This document shows positions 59,612 through 64,000 of a stretch of 64,000 nt of DNA, in pieces. The notes under the pieces were generated by a model. It saw only the letters and a program-made list of their open reading frames with translations, was not told the DNA's origin and did no database searches. The stretch lies in assembly GCF_001642805.2 (NCBI RefSeq), contig NZ_CP016948.1, positions 2,108,001 to 2,172,000 on the forward strand, in the 5' to 3' direction. Position numbers and translations under genes: made by a program. Each line of letters opens with the position of its first letter. Positions within the stretch are counted from its first letter, which is position 1. This stretch comes from Serratia surfactantfaciens (GTDB lineage: Bacteria > Pseudomonadota > Gammaproteobacteria > Enterobacterales > Enterobacteriaceae).

Positions 59612-60305
59612 AATCGAGGCTCCTTTTCACCGACAAGCATCGCTTATCGAAGTTTGTGAAGTGTTTATAAGAATTCTAAATAAACGGATACCAGCAAAAA
59701 TCATTCCCGTTTTTGTGGCGCATTTCAGTTAATTGACCACGGGAAAGTTGCTCGGAAATTAGCAGAAGCCAAATTCCATAGCCAATAAATTTTACGAAAA
59801 TGTTAAGCAATTCTCTTTTATCGCACCAAGCCTCGTCCGCCCCCTGAGATCGGGGCCGCGTAAAGGCAATCTCATGGCTTTGATTTTAAAGATAAAAAAA
59901 CAAAAACCATTTCATTTGAAACCGTTAGTGCAATCTCACCGCCACACAAAGAAACATTCAGTTAACAATCTGGCCATTCAAAGAACAAACACCTGCCAAT
60001 GGGGCGGTTAATCACTAATAACACCTGGATGAAAGTGAGACAAGCCCCACAGAATGATGTGATTAATTTAACAACAGCTTGACCGTTGAACGGGGGCAAA
60101 AATGGCAGAAATGGGGAAGGAAAAGTGTTTGAAATAATGCTTAGCGTTTTTTTTGAGCAGCAACATGAGATTTATGCAACATAAGAGTGCAACGGCTTAA
60201 ATTTTATTCACTCCATGCACTATAATAATGCGAACTAATAAATAATTTAAATTTTAAAATTAACTTTAGCCGCGCCAATAGGCGAGACGCGGCTAAACGC
60301 GGCTA
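59612..60305. other. Long AT-rich intergenic region upstream of opp
   Basis: About 690 bases without a gene. It must carry the opp promoter and leader. A CA-rich stretch on the minus strand (59652-59666, AAACACTTCACAAAC), 41-55 bases before the first oppA start, is the kind of site that the sRNA GcvB binds in enteric oppA leaders. The part 60120-60265 is very AT-rich, with a plus-strand TATAAT at 60221 that has no good -35. The ychE end hairpin is at 60267-60295. Confidence 0.55.
60267..60295 (-). terminator. Hairpin after ychE
   Basis: Minus-strand stem TAGCCGCG / CGCGGCTA with a 13-base loop, followed by AAGTTAATTTT. The U tract is interrupted, so termination strength is uncertain. Confidence 0.6.
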
Positions 60306-60950
60306 TCACAACAGACCGGGGAATATCGCCTTAATGCCGGTCACGATAAATTCGATTCCAAGCGCCATCAGCAACAGGCCCATGATACGGGTGATTACGT
60401 TAATGCCGGTCTGCCCCAGCAAGCGTACCAACAGCGGCGCGGCACGGAACAACAGCCAGCAACAAAATGCGAACAAAGCGATCGCCACCGTGAAGCCGAG
60501 CAGGCTTTGCCAGTTGTGATAGCGGGAACTCCAGACGATGGTGGAACTGATGGCCCCCGGCCCCGCCATCAGCGGCAGCGCTAACGGCACCACGCCGATG
60601 CTCTCGCGGATCGCGCTCTCCGATTTTTCCTGCTTGTTCTGTTTGTCTTCCCCCAGCTTGCCGCTGATCATCGACATGGCTATGGTCACCACCAGAATAC
60701 CGCCGGCGATGCGAAACGAATCGATAGAGATGCCGAACATGCGCAAGATCCCTTCACCCAGGAACAACGACGTCCACAGAATGATGGCGACCGACAGGTT
60801 GGCGGTCAGGTTGGTTTTGTTGCGCCCGGCTTCCGCCTGGTAGCTGGTCATGCTGATAAACACCGGCAAAATGCCGACCGGGTTGACCAGCGCAAACAGA
60901 CCGACAAAGAACTTGATAAAGCCGGAAAGATCCAACAGAGATTGGCCCAC
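60306..60950 (-). CDS. ychE: YchE, MarC/UPF0056-family membrane protein
   Basis: A 214-residue inner-membrane protein (E. coli 215) with six segments. FFVGLFALVNPVGILPVFISM, in part, and LALPLMAGPGAISSTI are the two NP-type repeats of the MarC family. Function unknown; MarC was once linked to antibiotic resistance in error. Position between opp and adhE is conserved. Confidence 0.94.
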   Translation of the reverse strand: MGQSLLDLSGFIKFFVGLFALVNPVGILPVFISMTSYQAEAGRNKTNLTANLSVAIILWTSLFLGEGILRMFGISIDSFRIAGGILVVTIAMSMISGKLGEDKQNKQEKSESAIRESIGVVPLALPLMAGPGAISSTIVWSSRYHNWQSLLGFTVAIALFAFCCWLLFRAAPLLVRLLGQTGINVITRIMGLLLMALGIEFIVTGIKAIFPGLL

Positions 60951-61481
60951 AGATGGCTCCGCATTAATCGCTATGAAAAGGTGTGCTGCCTATGCGCGCT
61001 AATGTAATGGAATTGGCGCGGGTAATCCATCCGGCCCGAGCAGCATTTTTGACTGCCAGAAAGTTATGAGACGAAACAAATGCCCTTTGTTAAAGTGATG
61101 TATGGCCTTTTGATTTTTTATGTTGAAAAAAGAGTCACCGCTCACAGTTATCAAGAATGATTCCCAACACCAGCAAGCTGAAAGGTGTCAGCTTGCGCTT
61201 TTCATGATTTAGATCACAAATAAACTACCCAACAGTGGGTAAGCTCTTAGTCGTAGTCAGGGAGTAGAACAAAGTAGGTGGCCACATCGCCGGTTCCGTT
61301 CTCCTCACTGCCTGCCCCTCCGGTTGGCGTAGGGTAAAGCTCTTTAAGCAAATCAGCAGCATGCGAAGAAATAACGCGGGAAATCCCCGGTATTCGAATC
61401 ACCGTTTATCCGCGTTATGACTATACTAGTGGCTCGCACGGCTTATTTACTGAAAGAGTTTAACATTATCAGGAGAGCATT
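60951..61481. other. adhE upstream region and leader
   Basis: About 530 bases between divergent ychE and adhE. E. coli adhE also has a long regulatory leader, cut by RNase. The adhE ribosome site AGGAGAGCATT is at the end. A weak CRP-like half site (AGATCACAAAT) lies near 61214. A long hairpin is described separately. No gene seen. Confidence 0.6.
61371..61418 (+). promoter_or_regulatory. Stem-loop in the adhE leader
   Basis: Nine-base outer stem ATAACGCGG / CCGCGTTAT encloses a 30-base loop with an inner CGGT / ACCG stem. It ends about 63 bases before the adhE ATG. Could be a processing or translation-control structure, since adhE leader processing is known in E. coli. Confidence 0.6.
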
Positions 61482-64000
61482 ATGGCTGTAACGAATGTCG
61501 CTGAACTGAACGAGCTTGTCGCACGTGTCAAAAAAGCCCAGCGCGAATATGCCAACTTCACTCAAGAGCAAGTGGACAAAATCTTCCGCGCTGCCGCCCT
61601 CGCCGCTGCTGATGCCCGTATCCCGTTGGCCAAAATGGCCGTGGAAGAATCCGGAATGGGTATCGTCGAAGACAAAGTGATCAAAAACCACTTCGCTTCC
61701 GAGTACATCTACAACGCCTATAAAGACGAAAAAACCTGTGGCATCCTGTCTGAAGATGACACTTTCGGTACCATCACCATCGCCGAACCTATCGGCCTGA
61801 TTTGCGGTATCGTCCCTACCACCAACCCAACTTCTACCGCGATCTTCAAAGCGCTGATCAGCCTCAAAACCCGCAACGGCATCATCTTCTCGCCACATCC
61901 GCGCGCGAAGAATGCCACCAACAAAGCCGCCGATATCGTGCTGCAGGCCGCTATCGCCGCCGGTGCGCCAAAAGACATCATCGGTTGGATCGATCAGCCT
62001 ACCGTCGAGCTGTCCAACCAGCTGATGCACCACCCTGACATCAACCTGATCCTGGCCACCGGTGGCCCGGGCATGGTGAAAGCCGCCTACAGCTCAGGCA
62101 AACCGGCGATCGGCGTAGGTGCCGGTAATACGCCGGTGGTAGTAGACGAAACCGCAGACATCAAACGCGTGGTCGCCTCTATCCTGATGTCCAAAACCTT
62201 CGACAGCGGCGTCATCTGCGCCTCCGAGCAGTCGGTCATCGTCGTTGACTCCGTCTATGATGCGGTGCGCGAACGCTTCGCCTCCCACGGCGGCTACCTG
62301 CTGCAGGGTAAAGAGCTGAAAGCGGTGCAGGACATCATTTTGAAAAACGGCGGCCTGAACGCGGCCATCGTGGGTCAATCCGCGCCGAAAATCGCCGAGA
62401 TGGCAGGCATTAAAGTGCCGGCCAACACCAAGGTGCTGATCGGTGAAGTGAAACTGGTCGACGAAACCGAACCTTTCGCGCATGAAAAACTGTCGCCTAC
62501 CCTGGCGATGTACCGCGCCAAAGACTTCGAAGACGCGGTCTCCAAAGCCGAAAAACTGGTCGCCATGGGCGGTATCGGCCACACCTCCTGCCTGTACACA
62601 GACCAGGATAACCAAACGGCTCGCGTCGCCTACTTCGGCGATAAAATGAAAACGGCTCGCATCCTGATCAACACCCCGGCTTCTCAGGGCGGCATCGGCG
62701 ACCTGTACAACTTTAAACTCGCGCCTTCGCTGACGCTGGGTTGCGGTTCCTGGGGTGGTAACTCCATCTCTGAAAACGTCGGACCTAAACACCTGATCAA
62801 CAAGAAAACTGTAGCGAAGCGAGCAGAAAACATGTTGTGGCATAAACTTCCGAAATCGATCTACTTCCGCCGTGGCTCGCTGCCTATCGCGCTGGAAGAA
62901 GTGGCGACCGACGGGGCGAAACGCGCCTTCATCGTGACCGACCGTTTCCTGTTCAACAACGGCTATGCCGACCAGATCACCAAGGTTCTGAAGTCACACG
63001 GCATCGAAACCGAAGTGTTCTTCGAAGTAGAGGCCGATCCGACGCTGAGCATCGTGCGTAAAGGCGCCGAGCAGATGAACTCCTTCAAACCGGACGTCAT
63101 CATCGCGCTGGGCGGCGGTTCGCCGATGGACGCCGCGAAAATCATGTGGGTGCTGTACGAACATCCTGAAACCCACTTCGAGGATCTGGCGCTGCGCTTC
63201 ATGGACATCCGCAAGCGTATCTACAAATTCCCGAAAATGGGCGTGAAAGCGAAAATGATCGCCATCACCACCACGTCAGGTACCGGTTCAGAAGTCACAC
63301 CGTTCGCGGTCGTGACCGACGACGCCACCGGACAGAAATACCCGCTGGCCGACTATGCGCTGACCCCGGACATGGCGATTGTCGACGCCAACCTGGTGAT
63401 GAACATGCCGAAATCCCTGTGCGCCTTCGGTGGCCTGGATGCGGTGACCCACGCGCTGGAAGCTTACGTGTCGGTGCTGGCGAACGAATACTCCGACGGC
63501 CAGGCGCTGCAGGCGCTGAAACTGTTGAAAGAGTATCTGCCGGCCAGCTACAAAGAAGGCGCGAAAAACCCGGTTGCCCGTGAACGCGTGCACAACGCCG
63601 CCACCATCGCCGGTATCGCTTTCGCCAACGCCTTCCTCGGGGTTTGTCACTCCATGGCGCACAAACTGGGTTCGGAGTTCCACATTCCGCACGGCCTGGC
63701 CAACGCGATGCTGATTTCCAACGTCATTCGCTACAACGCGAACGACAACCCGACCAAGCAGACGGCCTTCAGCCAGTACGACCGCCCTCAGGCGCGCCGT
63801 CGCTACGCTGAAATCGCCGACCACCTCGGCCTGAGCGCACCGGGCGACCGCACCGCGCAGAAGATTGAGAAACTGCTGGCCTGGCTGGATGAGCTGAAAA
63901 CAGAGTTGGGCATCCCAACCTCCATCCGTGAGGCGGGCGTGCAGGAAGCGGACTTCCTGGCGAAGGTCGACAAGCTGTCGGAAGACGCTTTCGACGACCA
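61482..64000 (+). CDS. adhE: Bifunctional aldehyde-alcohol dehydrogenase AdhE, 3' end cut by window edge
   Basis: Converts acetyl-CoA to acetaldehyde and then ethanol in fermentation, and assembles into spirosomes. The first 839 residues of about 891 are present. The aldehyde-dehydrogenase half has the catalytic C246 (GVICASEQS). The linker and the iron-alcohol-dehydrogenase half show ALGGGSPMDAAKIMW, then HALEAYVSV and FLGVCHSMAHKLG with the iron ligands. The frame is open to the edge. AGGAGAG lies six bases before the ATG. Confidence 0.97.
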   Translation, partial: MAVTNVAELNELVARVKKAQREYANFTQEQVDKIFRAAALAAADARIPLAKMAVEESGMGIVEDKVIKNHFASEYIYNAYKDEKTCGILSEDDTFGTITIAEPIGLICGIVPTTNPTSTAIFKALISLKTRNGIIFSPHPRAKNATNKAADIVLQAAIAAGAPKDIIGWIDQPTVELSNQLMHHPDINLILATGGPGMVKAAYSSGKPAIGVGAGNTPVVVDETADIKRVVASILMSKTFDSGVICASEQSVIVVDSVYDAVRERFASHGGYLLQGKELKAVQDIILKNGGLNAAIVGQSAPKIAEMAGIKVPANTKVLIGEVKLVDETEPFAHEKLSPTLAMYRAKDFEDAVSKAEKLVAMGGIGHTSCLYTDQDNQTARVAYFGDKMKTARILINTPASQGGIGDLYNFKLAPSLTLGCGSWGGNSISENVGPKHLINKKTVAKRAENMLWHKLPKSIYFRRGSLPIALEEVATDGAKRAFIVTDRFLFNNGYADQITKVLKSHGIETEVFFEVEADPTLSIVRKGAEQMNSFKPDVIIALGGGSPMDAAKIMWVLYEHPETHFEDLALRFMDIRKRIYKFPKMGVKAKMIAITTTSGTGSEVTPFAVVTDDATGQKYPLADYALTPDMAIVDANLVMNMPKSLCAFGGLDAVTHALEAYVSVLANEYSDGQALQALKLLKEYLPASYKEGAKNPVARERVHNAATIAGIAFANAFLGVCHSMAHKLGSEFHIPHGLANAMLISNVIRYNANDNPTKQTAFSQYDRPQARRRYAEIADHLGLSAPGDRTAQKIEKLLAWLDELKTELGIPTSIREAGVQEADFLAKVDKLSEDAFDD

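Noticed and set aside
60221..60226. Plus-strand promoter TATAAT upstream of adhE
   Set aside because: A perfect -10 hexamer but no acceptable -35 at 16-18 bases, in a very AT-rich stretch more than 1.2 kb from adhE.

Overview
The window is a chromosomal segment of a Serratia species, most likely Serratia marcescens or a very close relative. I base this on protein recognition, not on a search. The TrpE sequence closely resembles the S. marcescens anthranilate synthase as I remember it. trpG and trpD are separate genes, as in Serratia, whereas Escherichia has a trpGD fusion. The order of core genes (pyrF, lapAB, pgpB, ribA, acnA, cysB, topA, yciN, sohB, yciK, btuR, rluB, yciO, rnm, trp operon, ompW, yciCBA, tonB, yciI, yciY, clsA, yciU, opp, ychE, adhE) is the order of the E. 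coli trp-tonB-opp region. GC is high in the genes, with AT-rich intergenic islands.

Layout. 1-7604: pyrF (cut by the left edge), the LPS-assembly genes lapAB with a heat-shock-type promoter, pgpB, ribA and acnA. Two small plus-strand genes, a YhcN/BhsA-like secreted protein and a ribbon-helix-helix protein, sit between lapB and pyrF. 7824-10546: an inserted orphan vgrG with a small membrane protein gene behind it. 10881-22393: cysB, topA and the yciN-sohB-yciK-btuR-rluB block, then two accessory genes (a quinolone-dioxygenase-like alpha/beta-hydrolase and a Rap1a/Tai-type immunity-like protein), then yciO and rnm. 22539-29337: the complete trp operon with promoter, operator, leader peptide and attenuator. 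29555-36784: a BON lipoprotein, ompW with a perfect FNR box, a Cys-cluster protein, yciC, a SulP transporter, yciB, yciA, tonB and queH.

37418-49857 is an accessory block inserted between yciI and yciY-clsA. It holds an amidohydrolase and a pentose/pentitol cassette: a D-lyxose-isomerase-like cupin and a LacI regulator on one strand, and on the other a xylitol-type dehydrogenase, a xylulokinase and a three-gene sugar ABC transporter. The two arms are separated by two matching LacI-type operators. The cassette would import a pentose or pentitol, convert it to D-xylulose, and phosphorylate it to D-xylulose 5-phosphate. After it come a candidate small RNA, a second YhcN-like gene, a TetR/MFS efflux pair and a Dps-family protein.

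49903-64000: yciY, clsA, yciU, the oppABCDF oligopeptide importer with two tandem oppA genes, ychE, and adhE (cut by the right edge) behind a long structured leader.

The strongest candidates for something undescribed are: a minus-strand small RNA at about 46469-46553 whose promoter carries a perfect CTATCA-N3-TGATAG palindrome; the HOD-like protein whose nucleophile-elbow serine is alanine; the orphan vgrG pair; and the orphan Rap1a-like gene. No tRNA, rRNA, CRISPR array, insertion sequence or attachment site was seen.
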